Assembly: GCA_050173345.1 (NCBI GenBank)
Contig: JBFXKW010000002.1
Coordinates: 372,001-436,000, forward strand
DNA from: SHWC01 sp050173345
GTDB taxonomy: Bacteria > Pseudomonadota > Alphaproteobacteria > UBA828
DNA: 64,000 nt
Reading direction: 5' to 3'
The position numbers and the translations under genes were made by a program. Shown here in pieces: positions 52,178-62,623 of this stretch. The notes beneath the pieces are model-generated. The model saw only the letters and a program-made list of their open reading frames with translations, ran no database searches and was not told the DNA's origin. The number at the start of each line of letters is the position of its first letter. Position 1 is the first letter of the stretch.

Positions 52178-53461
52178 ATGGCGACGATCCCTCGTACCGA
52201 AGCCGAAATCGAAGTCGCCAGTACCGGGCGCCGCGTCATGCCCGGAGGGGGCTTCGGCAACCTTTCCCATGACATCGTGATCCGCGAAGGTCGCGGCGGC
52301 CGGGTGTGGGACATGTCGGGAAACCGATATGTCGATTTCCTGCTGGGCTCGGGCCCCATGCTGATCGGCCATGCGCACCCCGACGTGACCGCGGCGGTTC
52401 ACGCCCAAGTCGCGCGCGGCACCACGTTCTTTGCAAACAATGAGCACGGCATCCAGCTCGCCGCCGCGATCGTCGATGCCGTGCCATGTGCCGAGCAGGT
52501 CCGCTTCACCTCGAGCGGCAGCGAGGCCACGCACTATTGCATGCGGGTCGCGCGCGCTTACACGCAGCGCTCCAAGATCATGAAGTTCGAGGGTGGCTTT
52601 CACGGCATGGGCGATTGGGCGCTGATGAGCATGGCGCCCAAACAGCCGGGCAACTTCCCCCAGGCGACGCCGGACTCCGCCGGCATTCCCGACGTTCTGA
52701 CCGGCGAGATGCTGATCGCCCCCTTCAACGACGCGGAAGCCGCCGCCGCGATGATCGCATCCAACAAGGCTGATCTCGCCGGCGTCATCGTCGAGCCGCA
52801 GCAGCGGCTGATTCCGCCGCGTCCCGGCTTCCTCGAGGCGCTACGGAAGGCCACGGCGGCGCACGGGATTCCATTGATTTTCGACGAGATCGTGACCGGC
52901 TTCCGCCACGCCTATGGCGGCGCACAGGAGTATTACGGCGTGGTGCCGGATCTCTGCGCGCTCGGCAAGGCGGTTGGCGGCGGCTTCCCGCTCGCAGCTT
53001 TGGCCGGGCGCGCCGACCTCATGGCGATGTTCGATCGGTCGCTCGCCGGCGACGACAGATTCACGCCGCAGATCGGCACGCTCTCCGGCAACCCGGTCGC
53101 GGCAGCGGCCGGCCACGCGACGCTCAACGTGCTCCGCGCGCCCGGCACCTACCCGCGCCTGTTTGAAGCCGGCCGCCGACTGATGGACGGGCTCGGCGCC
53201 GCGATGAGAAAGGCCGGGCACACGGCACAGATCGTCGGCGAGCCGCCCATGTTCGAGGTGTTCTTCACCGACCGGCCAATCCGCAACTATCGCGACGTGA
53301 TTACAGCCGACATGGAGAAGCTCAAGCGCTTCAACCGGCTCTTGCTCGAGCGCGGCGTGCTCAAGGGCGACACCAAGTTCTACGTTTCGACCGCGCACGA
53401 CGACGCCGACATTTCCCATGCGCTCGCCGTTTTCGCCGATGCCGCGACCGCCCTTGGCTGA
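52178..53461 (+). CDS. class III aminotransferase, glutamate-1-semialdehyde aminomutase-like
   Basis: 427 residues. PLP fold I: MPGGGFGNLSH at the start, VRFTSSGSEATHYCMRVARAYT, IFDEIVTGFRHAYGGAQEYYGVVPDL and the Schiff-base Lys in LGKAVGGGFP. These are HemL-like, but HemL itself uses different substrate-loop residues and this gene is far from other heme genes. Likely a related aminotransferase of unknown substrate, perhaps working with the GMC oxidoreductase 110 bp downstream. Confidence 0.88.
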   Translation: MATIPRTEAEIEVASTGRRVMPGGGFGNLSHDIVIREGRGGRVWDMSGNRYVDFLLGSGPMLIGHAHPDVTAAVHAQVARGTTFFANNEHGIQLAAAIVDAVPCAEQVRFTSSGSEATHYCMRVARAYTQRSKIMKFEGGFHGMGDWALMSMAPKQPGNFPQATPDSAGIPDVLTGEMLIAPFNDAEAAAAMIASNKADLAGVIVEPQQRLIPPRPGFLEALRKATAAHGIPLIFDEIVTGFRHAYGGAQEYYGVVPDLCALGKAVGGGFPLAALAGRADLMAMFDRSLAGDDRFTPQIGTLSGNPVAAAAGHATLNVLRAPGTYPRLFEAGRRLMDGLGAAMRKAGHTAQIVGEPPMFEVFFTDRPIRNYRDVITADMEKLKRFNRLLLERGVLKGDTKFYVSTAHDDADISHALAVFADAATALG

Positions 53462-53571
53462 TGTGATCACCGCAGTCAACGAAGAGCTCTATTCTGAAAC
53501 GCCGAAGCAGGGTTCATCCGGGGCATATCAAGCAAATTCGGGGGTATTGATTTACGGGCTACGGAGACTTC

Positions 53572-55200
53572 ATGGCTGAGCGAAAGAGCTACGACTACAT
53601 CGTGATCGGCGCCGGCTCGGCGGGTTGCGTAGTGGCAAACCGGCTGACGGAAGACCCGGGCATCCAGTTGCTGCTGATCGAAGCCGGTGGCAAAGACCGC
53701 AGCATGTTCATCCACATGCCGGCCTCGGCCGCGATCGCCGCGCGCAACCCGGACCTCATCTGGAGCTATCTGACTGATCCCGAGCCGGGGCTCGACGATC
53801 GTGAAATCAGTGAGCAGCGCGGCCGCGTGCTCGGCGGCTCGTCATCGATCAACGGCATGGTGGCCAATCGCGGCAATCCACGCGACTACGACGGCTGGGC
53901 GACACAGGGATTGCGCGACTGGTCGTTCGCGCACTGCCTGCCGTATTTTCGAAAGATGGAAACGTTCGACCGCGGAGCCAGCGACTATCGCGGCGGCGAG
54001 GGCCCTCAGCATATCGAGACATGCTCGGCGACCAATCCGCTCGATCAGGCTTTCATTGCCGCCGGCAAGGAGGCCGGGCATCCTTTCACCGAAGACCAGA
54101 ACGGCAGGCAGCATGAAGGCTTCCACATCGCGCAGAAATTTACCCACAAGGGCGTGAGATGGAGTTCCGCCAAGGCCTATCTGGAACCGGCGCTGGCACG
54201 GCCGAACCTGACGCTACTCACTGAAGCGCAAGTGCATCGGATCGTCTTCGACGGCAAGCGCGCCGTCGGCATCGAGTATGGCCGCCGCGGCGTGACCCAG
54301 CGCGCCGAGGCGGAGCGCGAGGTGATCCTGTGTGGGGGCTCGATCGCTTCGCCGCATGTTCTGCTGCTCTCCGGCATCGGCGACGCGCAACATCTGGCCG
54401 AACATGGCGTGAAGCTGGTTGCGCATGTGCCGGCCGTCGGCCGCCACATGGAAGATCACCTGATCGTTCCCATCCAATACGGTACCGACAAACCGGTCTC
54501 GGCGGCACGGCATCTGCGCACGCGACTCGGCCGTTGGCGCGTCGGCCTGCAATGGTTGCTGCTGCGCAACGGTCTCGGCACTTCGAACTTTTGCGAGACG
54601 GGTTGCTTCTTCCGAAGTTCGGATGGGGTCGACTATGCGGACCTGCAGCACGAATTCTATCCGCTTTGTGCGAATCTGGGCTCCTCGGAAAGCAATTTTG
54701 CGGACGGGTTCATGTTCTCGATGGGCCTCATGCGGCCGGCCAGCCGCGGCTGGGTCAAGCTCCGATCCGCCGATCCGAACAAGCATCCTGCGTTCCGCTT
54801 CAATTATCTCGAGGCGGAGAGCGACCGACGGCAGATGATCGACGGCGTTCGCCGCACGCGCGAGATGGTGCGCCAGCGCGCCTGGGATGAGTTGCGTGGC
54901 AAGGAGATGACGCCCGGCCCGGAGGCAAAGACGGACCAGGAGATCCTTTCCTGGGTCCGCTCGATTGGCTCGACCGAGTACCACCCCTGCTCGTCATGCC
55001 GCATGGGCACCGACGAATCATCGGTCACTGACGGCGCCGGGCGCGTGCACGGCTTGGAGGCGCTGCGCGTGATCGATGCCTCGATCATGCCGAGCAACGT
55101 GACGGGGAACCTGAACGCGCCCGTCGTCATGATTGCGGAGAAGCTTGCCGATGCGATGCGGGGCCGGTCGCTGCCGCCCGCGACAGCGCCGGTTTCCTGA
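53572..55200 (+). CDS. GMC family oxidoreductase (choline dehydrogenase-like)
   Basis: 542 residues. FAD-binding GAGSAG (13-18), GGRGRVLGGSSSING (FAD pyrophosphate loop), and the catalytic His in GSTEYHPCSSCRMG plus Asn in NVTGNLNAPVVMIAEK, the usual H/N pair. Oxidises an alcohol with FAD, perhaps choline or a polyol; BetA has similar features. It follows the class III aminotransferase on the same strand, so the product aldehyde might be aminated. Confidence 0.9.
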   Translation: MAERKSYDYIVIGAGSAGCVVANRLTEDPGIQLLLIEAGGKDRSMFIHMPASAAIAARNPDLIWSYLTDPEPGLDDREISEQRGRVLGGSSSINGMVANRGNPRDYDGWATQGLRDWSFAHCLPYFRKMETFDRGASDYRGGEGPQHIETCSATNPLDQAFIAAGKEAGHPFTEDQNGRQHEGFHIAQKFTHKGVRWSSAKAYLEPALARPNLTLLTEAQVHRIVFDGKRAVGIEYGRRGVTQRAEAEREVILCGGSIASPHVLLLSGIGDAQHLAEHGVKLVAHVPAVGRHMEDHLIVPIQYGTDKPVSAARHLRTRLGRWRVGLQWLLLRNGLGTSNFCETGCFFRSSDGVDYADLQHEFYPLCANLGSSESNFADGFMFSMGLMRPASRGWVKLRSADPNKHPAFRFNYLEAESDRRQMIDGVRRTREMVRQRAWDELRGKEMTPGPEAKTDQEILSWVRSIGSTEYHPCSSCRMGTDESSVTDGAGRVHGLEALRVIDASIMPSNVTGNLNAPVVMIAEKLADAMRGRSLPPATAPVS

Positions 55201-55472
55201 GCTCCGCACGCGGAAATCGGCGCGACGGCACCGGGATACTGGTTCGGCTCGACCGCCATCATCCGGTTATAATCAAGCAGCCTGGTGAGGGTGCCGTCAG
55301 CGCGATGGCATGGTCCGCCGATGGAGAGCGCCTCGCGCTCGGAACCGAGGGCGGGCTCGTCGGCCACCTTCGGCTGTCGGACTGGAGAGCCCCGCAGCCA
55401 TGAGCGGGGTCGGGGAAGAAGACAACCATGGTTCCTCCGCGAAGCGGACGAACAGGCGTCATGGGGAAGCCG

Positions 55473-56135
55473 ATGAGCTGGCCGATGGCGCTCGCTCGGC
55501 GCCTGCCGGGCATGGCCTTGGTTCTTCTCTTCATGGCGGCCGGCGTCGGCGCTTCGCCTGCTGCGGCGCACCCGCATGCCTGGATCGACCTGCGCAGTAC
55601 CGTCATCCTGGACGAGACAGGCAGCATCGTCGCGCTCGAGGAAGAGTGGCTCTTCGATGAGTTCTACACCCTGTTCGCGATGGACAGCCTGCCGCCGTCC
55701 GGGGACAGCATGGACAAACGGCTGACTGATCTCGCGCGGCTCAACCTGGAGAGCCTGCAACCCTATGGCTATTTCACCGAGGTCCGCGCCGACGACGCTA
55801 AGGTGGCGCTCGGCACGGTGGAGGAGTTCGAAACCGCGCTGCGCAACGGGCGCATCTGGCTTCGCTTCGTGCTCCCGCTGGGGCGAAGCATCGATCCTAG
55901 AAAGGAGCAGATGAGCTTCGCCGTGTTCGATCCGAGCTACTACATCGAGATCCTCCATCTGAAGGACGATGTCATCGCCTTCCGCGGGAAGGAGGTGGAC
56001 GGCTGCGCCGGCCGGATCATTCCGCCCACCCCCACGGACGAGGCGATCATGATGGCGGCGGCGCTCGACCGGAACGCGGCGTCCGATGACACGCTCGGGG
56101 CGATCTTCGCCGAAACGGTAAAGGTGACGTGCTGA
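55473..56135 (+). CDS. DUF1007 family secreted protein
   Basis: 220 residues from ATG at 55473, preceded by GGGGAAG. Signal peptide (about 1-32) then HPHAWIDLRS, the first conserved block with two histidines, ALEEEWLFDEFYTLFAM, SYYIEIL and PPTPTDE. DUF1007 proteins accompany NicO/RcnA-type Ni/Co transporters, as here: its stop overlaps the next start. A periplasmic metal-binding role is likely; no reaction known. Confidence 0.88.
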   Translation: MSWPMALARRLPGMALVLLFMAAGVGASPAAAHPHAWIDLRSTVILDETGSIVALEEEWLFDEFYTLFAMDSLPPSGDSMDKRLTDLARLNLESLQPYGYFTEVRADDAKVALGTVEEFETALRNGRIWLRFVLPLGRSIDPRKEQMSFAVFDPSYYIEILHLKDDVIAFRGKEVDGCAGRIIPPTPTDEAIMMAAALDRNAASDDTLGAIFAETVKVTC

Positions 56136-57103
56136 TGACCGCGCGTGTCATGGTTCCCGCCGCGCTTATCGTCGGCATCGTCTCGGCATCCCTTCTCTTC
56201 CTCCTTCTTGTCCGTCACGGCGATACCGGCCTCTGGTCTCGCCTCGTTCTCGAGATCCAGCACATCCAACGCGACCTGCATCGCCAACTCACCGGTGCGA
56301 TGCACGCCGTCGCGACCGGGGGAGCCTCGGCCGCCTGGAGCCTGGTCGCCCTGAGCTTCCTCTATGGCGTGTTCCATGCGGCGGGGCCGGGGCATGGCAA
56401 GCTCGTCATCTCGACCTACCTGCTGACCCAGGAGAGCCGGCTTCGCCGCGGCATCGCGCTGTCGCTGATCGCCGCGTTCGCGCAAGGCGTCACGGCCGTG
56501 CTGATCGTCGAGGCGACCGTAAGCCTGCTCGGGCTGACGCTCCGGCAGGCCGACGGCGCAGCGACCAAATTCGAGGCGGTCAGCTACGCCCTCGTCGCGC
56601 TCGTTGGGGTGCTCTTGATCGTGACGCGCGGCCGCCGCCTGGGCGCACGCCTGTCAGGTCGCTCGCCGCCACATGGCCACGACCACAGCCATGGCGAAAC
56701 CTGTGCCGACTGCGGCCACGCCCACGGGCCACCGCCGCACCTCGTCGAAGCCCCGGTGTCGGTGCGCACCTTGATCGCGCTTGTCCTTTCGGTCGGCATC
56801 CGGCCATGTAGCGGCGCCGTGCTCGTGCTGCTCGCTGCGCATGCGCTGAACCTGCCATGGGCCGGCATCGGCGCCGTGCTGGCCATGTCGCTCGGCACCG
56901 GATTGACCGTGTCCCTGCTCGCCACCCTCTCGGTCTACTTCCGCAAGGGAGCCTTGCGGCTGGCAGCCGCGCTGCCGGGCCGCGCCGCGGGCATCGCGAC
57001 GGCGATCGACGTCGTCGGCGTGATCGGCGGCCTCGTCGTTCTCGCCGCAGGCGTGCTTCTGCTGCAATCGGCCTGGCTCACCCCGGCACACCCACTGCGA
57101 TGA
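56135..57103 (+). CDS. NicO-family nickel/cobalt transporter
   Basis: 322 residues from ATG at 56135; TGATG overlap with the DUF1007 stop. Six membrane segments and the HAAGPGHGK motif (81-89) typical of NicO proteins. A His-rich cytosolic loop (180-202: HGHDHSHGETC, ADCGHAHG) also has Cys and may bind metal. VGIRPCSGAVLVLL is the second signature. It moves Ni2+ or Co2+ across the inner membrane; direction and metal are not determined by sequence. Confidence 0.92.
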   Translation: MTARVMVPAALIVGIVSASLLFLLLVRHGDTGLWSRLVLEIQHIQRDLHRQLTGAMHAVATGGASAAWSLVALSFLYGVFHAAGPGHGKLVISTYLLTQESRLRRGIALSLIAAFAQGVTAVLIVEATVSLLGLTLRQADGAATKFEAVSYALVALVGVLLIVTRGRRLGARLSGRSPPHGHDHSHGETCADCGHAHGPPPHLVEAPVSVRTLIALVLSVGIRPCSGAVLVLLAAHALNLPWAGIGAVLAMSLGTGLTVSLLATLSVYFRKGALRLAAALPGRAAGIATAIDVVGVIGGLVVLAAGVLLLQSAWLTPAHPLR

Positions 57104-57165
57104 CGGGAGATGACCGGGCCCGGTCGAACCTTGTTCCGCCGGATGCGTCGGTTCAACATGGAACC

Positions 57166-57411
57166 ATGACTACAACGCCGACAATGCGGCCGGAGCGTCG
57201 TTCCGAGATCGCCTGCCCATCCTGCGGCCATCGCAAGGTAGAAGAGATGCCATGGGATGCGTGCCAGTTCTTCTACGAGTGCGAGGGCTGCAAGATTCTG
57301 CTGCGTCCCAGGCCGGGTGATTGCTGCGTATTCTGTTCCTACGGCTCGGTGCCCTGTCCGCCGATTCAGATTCAGCGTCTAGGTGGCGATGGCAGTTGTT
57401 GCAGTTCCTGA
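57166..57411 (+). CDS. Cys-rich GDCCVFCSYG-type small protein
   Basis: 81 residues from ATG at 57166. Cysteines are in two groups: CPSCGHRK...CQFFYECEGCKILLRPR and GDCCVFCSYGSVPCPPIQIQ, ending in GDGSCCSS. GDCCVFCSYGxVPCPPIQ is a recurring block of small bacterial proteins often near heavy-metal genes. Metal-binding or redox role is likely; function unknown. It lies 62 bp downstream of the metal transporter. Confidence 0.82.
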   Translation: MTTTPTMRPERRSEIACPSCGHRKVEEMPWDACQFFYECEGCKILLRPRPGDCCVFCSYGSVPCPPIQIQRLGGDGSCCSS

Positions 57412-57570
57412 AGATTGACGCCGCCGCTGCCACGTGCTCCCGCAGATCCAGCGAATACAGTCGGACCATGGGTGCTGGCCTCCTTCCCGGCACGCGCGGC
57501 GAATCACATCCCCGTTCCGGGACTCCCCTCCCGACTCAATCAGGCACAAACGCGCTCCAGCCATTGAGGG

Positions 57571-60500
57571 CTACTCTCCGGAGAGACCCTTCAAGGCGCC
57601 GCCGAGCGCGCCGAGCCCGGCCAGGGTCGTCGCCTGCCCCTCGCAATCGGGCGGACAGCCCGGCGGGCTCGCCCGCGCGGCATCGGCGCCCGAGGGCGGC
57701 TTCGGCGGCGCGACGAGCCGCTCGCCGCCGACGCCGGCCGCCGGCGGTGTCAGATAGGCGTCGCGCTCATTGCCCCACTGCGACAGCTTGCCGGCGTCAC
57801 CCGCCGCGTTCCTCGAAATGTGCCGGTAGGCATCGCCGCTCGCGTCGTTCGCCTCGCGCAGCTTCTGCTCCGCGTGCTGCCGTGCCTGTTGGATGTCCCG
57901 CTCGTGCTGAAGCACCTGGTCAGGCGGCACCTGCTTGGCTTCGAGTTCCTCATAGCGCTGCTGCGCGGCCTGATAATCCCCGAGCGCCTTGTTCTCTCTG
58001 GCCAGTGCTTCCCTGACTTGCGCATCGGTCGGATGATCGGGCACGCGCTGCCTCGGTCCAGGCGGCGGCTCTTCGCCGGCAGCCTGTTTCTGCTGCGGTT
58101 GCGGCTGCGTCTTTGCCGTGCCGATGTCCTCGCCGGCTTGCCGCTGCGGCTGCGTCTTGGCTGTGCCGATATCCTCGCCGGCCTGCCGCTGCGGCTGTGT
58201 CTTCGCCGTGCCGATGTCCTCGCCGGCCTGCCGCTGCGGCTGCGTCTTCGCCGTGCCGATGTCCTCGCCGGCCTGCCGCTGCGGCTGCGTCTTCGCCGTG
58301 CCGATGTCCTCGCCGGCCTGCCGCTGCGGCTGCGTCTTCGCCGTGCCGATGTCCTCGCCGGCCTGCCGCTGCGGCNNNNNNNNNNCGCCGTGCCGATGTC
58401 CTCGCCGGCCTGCCGCTGCGGCTGCGTCTTCGCCGTGCCGATGTCCTCGCCGGCCTGCCGCTGCGGCTGCGTCTTCGCCGTGCCGATGTCCTCGCCGGCC
58501 TGCCGCTGCGGCGGTGGCTGCGTCTTCGCGGTGCCGATGTCGCCACCAGCGCCCGAGCCTAACGAGCTAGGCGGCGGCTTCAGGTAGCTATCGCGCTCGT
58601 TGCCCCACTGCGTCAGCTTGCCCTGATCGCCCTTGGCGTTGCGCGAGATGTGACGATAGGCATCGCCGCTCGCGTCATTGGCCTCGCGCAGCTTCTGCTC
58701 CGCGTGCTGCCGCGCCTGTTGAACGTCCCGCTCGTGCTGGAGCGCCCGATCGGGCGGCACCTGCTTGCCTTCGAGCTCGTTGTAGCGCTTCTGCGCCTGC
58801 TCGTATTCGCCGAGCGCCTTCTTCTCTCTCGCGAGCGCATCGCGAACCTGCGCGTCGGTCGGGTGGTTGGGCACGCGCTGCCCGGCCTCGCCCGACGCTT
58901 CACCGGGCTGCGCCTTCTGCGGCTGGGTTTTCGCCGTGCCGACATCTTCGCCAGCTTGCCGCTGGGGCTGCGTCTTCGCCGTGCCGGCATCTTCGCCGGC
59001 CTGCCGTTGCGGCTGTGTCTTCGCCGTGCCGGTATCGTTGCCTCCGGGCTGCGCTTTCTGCGGTTGTGTCTTCGCGGTGCCAATGTCTTCGCCGGCTTGC
59101 CGCTGCGGCTGCGTCTTCGCCGTGCCGATGTCTTCGGCCGGCGCCTTGGAACCGGCCGGCTTGCTGCCTCCCGCGGATGATTGCGCCGCCGACCCGCCGC
59201 CCTCGTTGCGCTGCCCGGCCTTCAGCCGCTCGTTCTCCTGATGGGCCTTCTGCATCTCCTTGTATTTCTGGTTCACCTCGCGCTGGGCGGCCTCGGCGTC
59301 AGCCTTCTTCGCAGGGTTCTCCTTGGCCTCGAGCTTGGCTTTGGCCGCCTTTTGCTGGGCGTCCTTGAAGTCCTTCAGCGTCTCGTCGCGCTTGCGCTGC
59401 GCCGCGTCGAGCTCGTCTTGGGTGGGCTTGCGGCCCGGCTCGCCCTCGCCCGGCTTCTTCTCGCCCGAGTTGCTGCCGGACGAATCCGACTTCTTGCCGC
59501 CGCCATCATTCGTCGAGGACTTCGACGCGACCTTGTCCGCCCCCTTCTCGGCGGCCTCCGCCTTCCTGTGATCGCTATAGGCCTCGCCGGCTTCTTTTAT
59601 CTTCCTGTTGGCCTCGCGCTGGGCGGCCTCGGCCTCGGCCTTCTTCGCCGGATTGGTCGGGTCGTTCTTCGCCTCGATCTTCGCCTTGGCGGCCCGGTCC
59701 TGCGCGTCGCGGGCCTCCTTCGCCTTCTCCTCCCACTTCTTCCTGGTTTCGGAGGTGTTCTTGGGCGGCGCCTTGTTCTCGCCCGTCTTGGATTCGGCCG
59801 GCCGCTTGCCCTCGCTGCTCGAACTCTTCGACTTGGTGGATCCGCTCTCCGCGCTCTTGTTCCCGCCGGTCTTGCCCCCGCCCGCCTTGCTCCCGCTCCC
59901 CGTCTTGCCGCCGCCTCCGGCCTTGCTGCCCGAGCCGGCGCTTCCCGCCGTGCTTCCGGTCTTGCCGCCGGCCGTCTTGCCGCCGCTGGTCTTGCTTCCG
60001 CCGGTCTTCCCGCCGGCCTTCGTCTTGGAGCCTCCGGAGCCGGGCTGGAAGCTCGCCTTGTTGGGATTGGCGCTGCCGCCTGGCTTCATCGAGCTCGGAT
60101 AGAAGCGCGAGCCCTGGAACTTCTTCAGGAAGTAGGCATTGGTGTAGCCGGTCAGCGTGAACAGCAACGCCTGCGAGATGCAGCTCTTGGCGAGCGACGA
60201 GGCGCTCTCCTTGGCCTTTTCCCAGGTCGGAACCTCGACCTTGCCCTTCTCGACCGCCGACATCGCGGCATCGATCGCCGCCGATCCCGCCATGCAGGCG
60301 ATCTGCGCCATCAGCGTCTGGAGCGTGATGACGAACGCGTATTCGACGAGCGAGGCGCCCCAGCCGTTCGGCCCCATGCCGAGGGTCGTGCCGGTGGCCG
60401 GATCGATGCGCCACCAGACCGGCGGCGTCGGCGCCGCGGCGCCGCCGTTCGGTGCGACCACGCTATAGCCGCGCGACAGGTCGATGACGATGCGCCCCGC

Positions 60501-62591
60501 AAGGTCGGGCGAGGCGCCGCTCAGCGCAATGCCGACCGGATCGCCCGGCTCGATCGCCTGCCATGCGACCTCCCGCGCCGCATCCGCCGCGAACAGCGCC
60601 GCGGCGTTGACCCCGCCGGGCAGGTCGCGCACCACGAGCGCCTCGGCGTTGGTGTCGGTGACGCCCTGGATCAGCCGGGCGAGCCAGGGATCGACAGCCG
60701 CGCGCGGGTCGACGCCGACGCCGTTCTCCACGATGTCGAGCGCGAAGCGGGCGAAGAAATCGCCGGTCTCGGGCGCTTTCACCAGTGTGGAATGCTGGAC
60801 CAGGATGTTCGGCCGGTCGACGAACACCGCCTCGCCGTTCGGGCTGGCCGCGAAGCGCAAGACCGCCAGCGCATCGAGCGGGCCCGAGAGCGGCGCGAAG
60901 CGCGACAGGATCTCGACCACGTTGGCCGGGGCCTTGCCGAACGGGTCGCCGCTCAGCTCCTCGAGCAGCGCGCGGTTGGCGAGCACGCCGGCAGCGGCCT
61001 TGTGCACCACATAGTCGGGCGATGGCGCGGCCGGCAGGATCATGATCTCGCTCTCGCTGAGCGCCGCCATCGAGCGGGCGAGCCGCTCCTCGTCGCCGAT
61101 GCGCGGCGGATCGAGCGCGCCGGCCATGCGCTCGGCAGCGCCGATCAGGTCGAACACCTCGCGGCGCACGATGCGGACCGGCTGGCCGGGAACGCGGATC
61201 TCGAATTCGAGCCATTCCGCGGTGAGCTCGCCCTCGGGGCGCGGCGCATCGGCATCGGGCGCGACCGGCTCGGGCGGCGGGGCCTCGCCATCGAGCGCTT
61301 CGCGTTCGAACGCGTCGAACAGGTCGATTACCTTGCCGACCTCGCCGGCCTGCGGGATGCCGATCGAGGCGAACGGGTTTTGCGGGTTGGGCTTCTCGTT
61401 GACCTCACCGTTGTCGCGCATGCTGAACTGGATGAACTGCTCCTCGCCCACGGTCAGGATCGGGAGCCATTCTCGCTGGGTGAGCACGGCGGCGCGCAGC
61501 CGGGTCTGGATGTCGTCGGGCGTCGTGGCCGGCCAGTCGGCGGGCCACACCATCGGCATGTGGTAGAGCACGATGCGCTGGCCGATGAGATCGGCCGGCG
61601 TCAATTCGTGCTGGAGCACCACGCCCTCGCTGGTGGCACCGTCAACCCAGCGCTCGGTGACGACCCTGAGCATGACCCGATGCGCGAGTTCGGGCGGCAG
61701 GGCGTCGGCCGCGATCGTGGTCTCGGGCAGGGCGAGCGAGGCGCCGACCACGCCGTCCGGCTCGAGCGGGTCGAGGTCGAGCCAGTCGCCATTCTGGTTG
61801 AACTGGAGCCACCAATGATCGCTGAGCGCATCGAGCGCCTCGATCTCCTGCAGATCGAGCGCCAGGCCGCCATCGGCCGGGCCGATCAGCCCCGCGAGCC
61901 GCTCGACCTGATCGGATACCCGCTCGCCGAGTTCGACGCCGAGGTCGGTCGCGCCCTCATCGCCCTCGCCCAGCGTCGTCTCGACGGCGGCCGGATCGAG
62001 CCCATAGTCGGACGCGACGACCGCGGGGCCGAACTCGGCGCCGTCGGCGTCGGGGTCCGGCATGTCCTCGAACTCGCCGGGGTCCATATCGCCATTGACC
62101 GCCGCCTCGACGTCTCCCTCCTCTTCCTCCGGTTCGGGAGGAGCCAGAAGGCGCGCCCACAGCCCGTCGACCTGATCGTCGGCGAGCTCGGCGTGCGCGA
62201 GGCGCGTCTCGTAGCCCGCCGCCGTCATCAGTGCGTCGAGCAGGAGCGCGATGTCGAGGCTGTTGCCGCGCCGATCCATCAGCACGCCGACCGCGCCACG
62301 CAACATGCCGCGATAGGGCACCCAGGCGACATTGCTCCTGACCCAGTCGAACAGGGCCTCGGGCTCGATGCCGACCTGATCGACGACGTATTGCGGGTCC
62401 CAGCGGTCGCGCGGCGCGTCGCGCTCGCCGTCCTCGATGGCAAGGAAGCTGCGCTCGAGCTCACGCGCGATCTCGGTGACATCGGGCTGCGACGACTGCG
62501 CGAGCGCCGGTTGCAACCCCCAGACGATGATCATCAGGCCGGCGACCACCGCGCCGATGAACGACGAGCGCTCCCGATCGGTCCTGTGCAT
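57571..62591 (-). CDS. giant secreted protein with transglutaminase-like domain and 15-residue tandem repeats (assembly gap inside)
   Basis: At least 1672 residues, in two frames separated by 10 N at 58376-58385. Signal peptide 1-31, then a transglutaminase-like domain (about 70-150; GVLMDRRGNSLDIALLLDALMTAAGYETRL) in which the usual Cys is Ser. A long middle region (about 200-860) without clear domains follows. Then Lys/Ser/Gly low-complexity, Ala/Glu/Lys helical segments (about 1000-1150), and many copies of AGEDIGTAKTQPQRQ. Two about 95-residue copies of a PTDAQVRxALAREKKAL...QWGNERDxYL module follow. Replacing the gap by 8+45n bases restores one frame. It lies 32 bp after the VWA gene, same strand. 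Confidence 0.8.
58082..58548. repeat. 45-bp tandem repeats with an assembly gap
   Basis: At least ten units around CTTCGCCGTGCCGATGTCCTC / GCCGGCCTGCCGCTGCGG, coding GEDIGTAKTQPQRQA in the minus frame. Ns at 58376-58385 replace an unknown number of units. Similar but diverged units with other neighbours occur at about 58920-59130. Confidence 0.9.
58376..58385. other. assembly gap (10 N)
   Basis: The left side ends in CGCTGCGGC and the right side starts CGCCGTGCC. In the repeat unit these are separated by TGCGTCTT (8 bases). The true gap is therefore 8 + 45n bases, and any n keeps the reading frame. Confidence 0.9.
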
Positions 62592-62623
62592 CGCCGCCTC
62601 CTCGCGCTACGGCGCCACGCCGG

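Noticed and set aside
55201..55460. Plus and minus short frames between the GMC gene and the DUF1007 gene
   Set aside because: No family features or ribosome sites; treated as non-coding.
58082..58548. 45-bp tandem repeats considered as a CRISPR array
   Set aside because: No variable spacers; units are contiguous and encode in-frame GEDIGTAKTQPQRQA.
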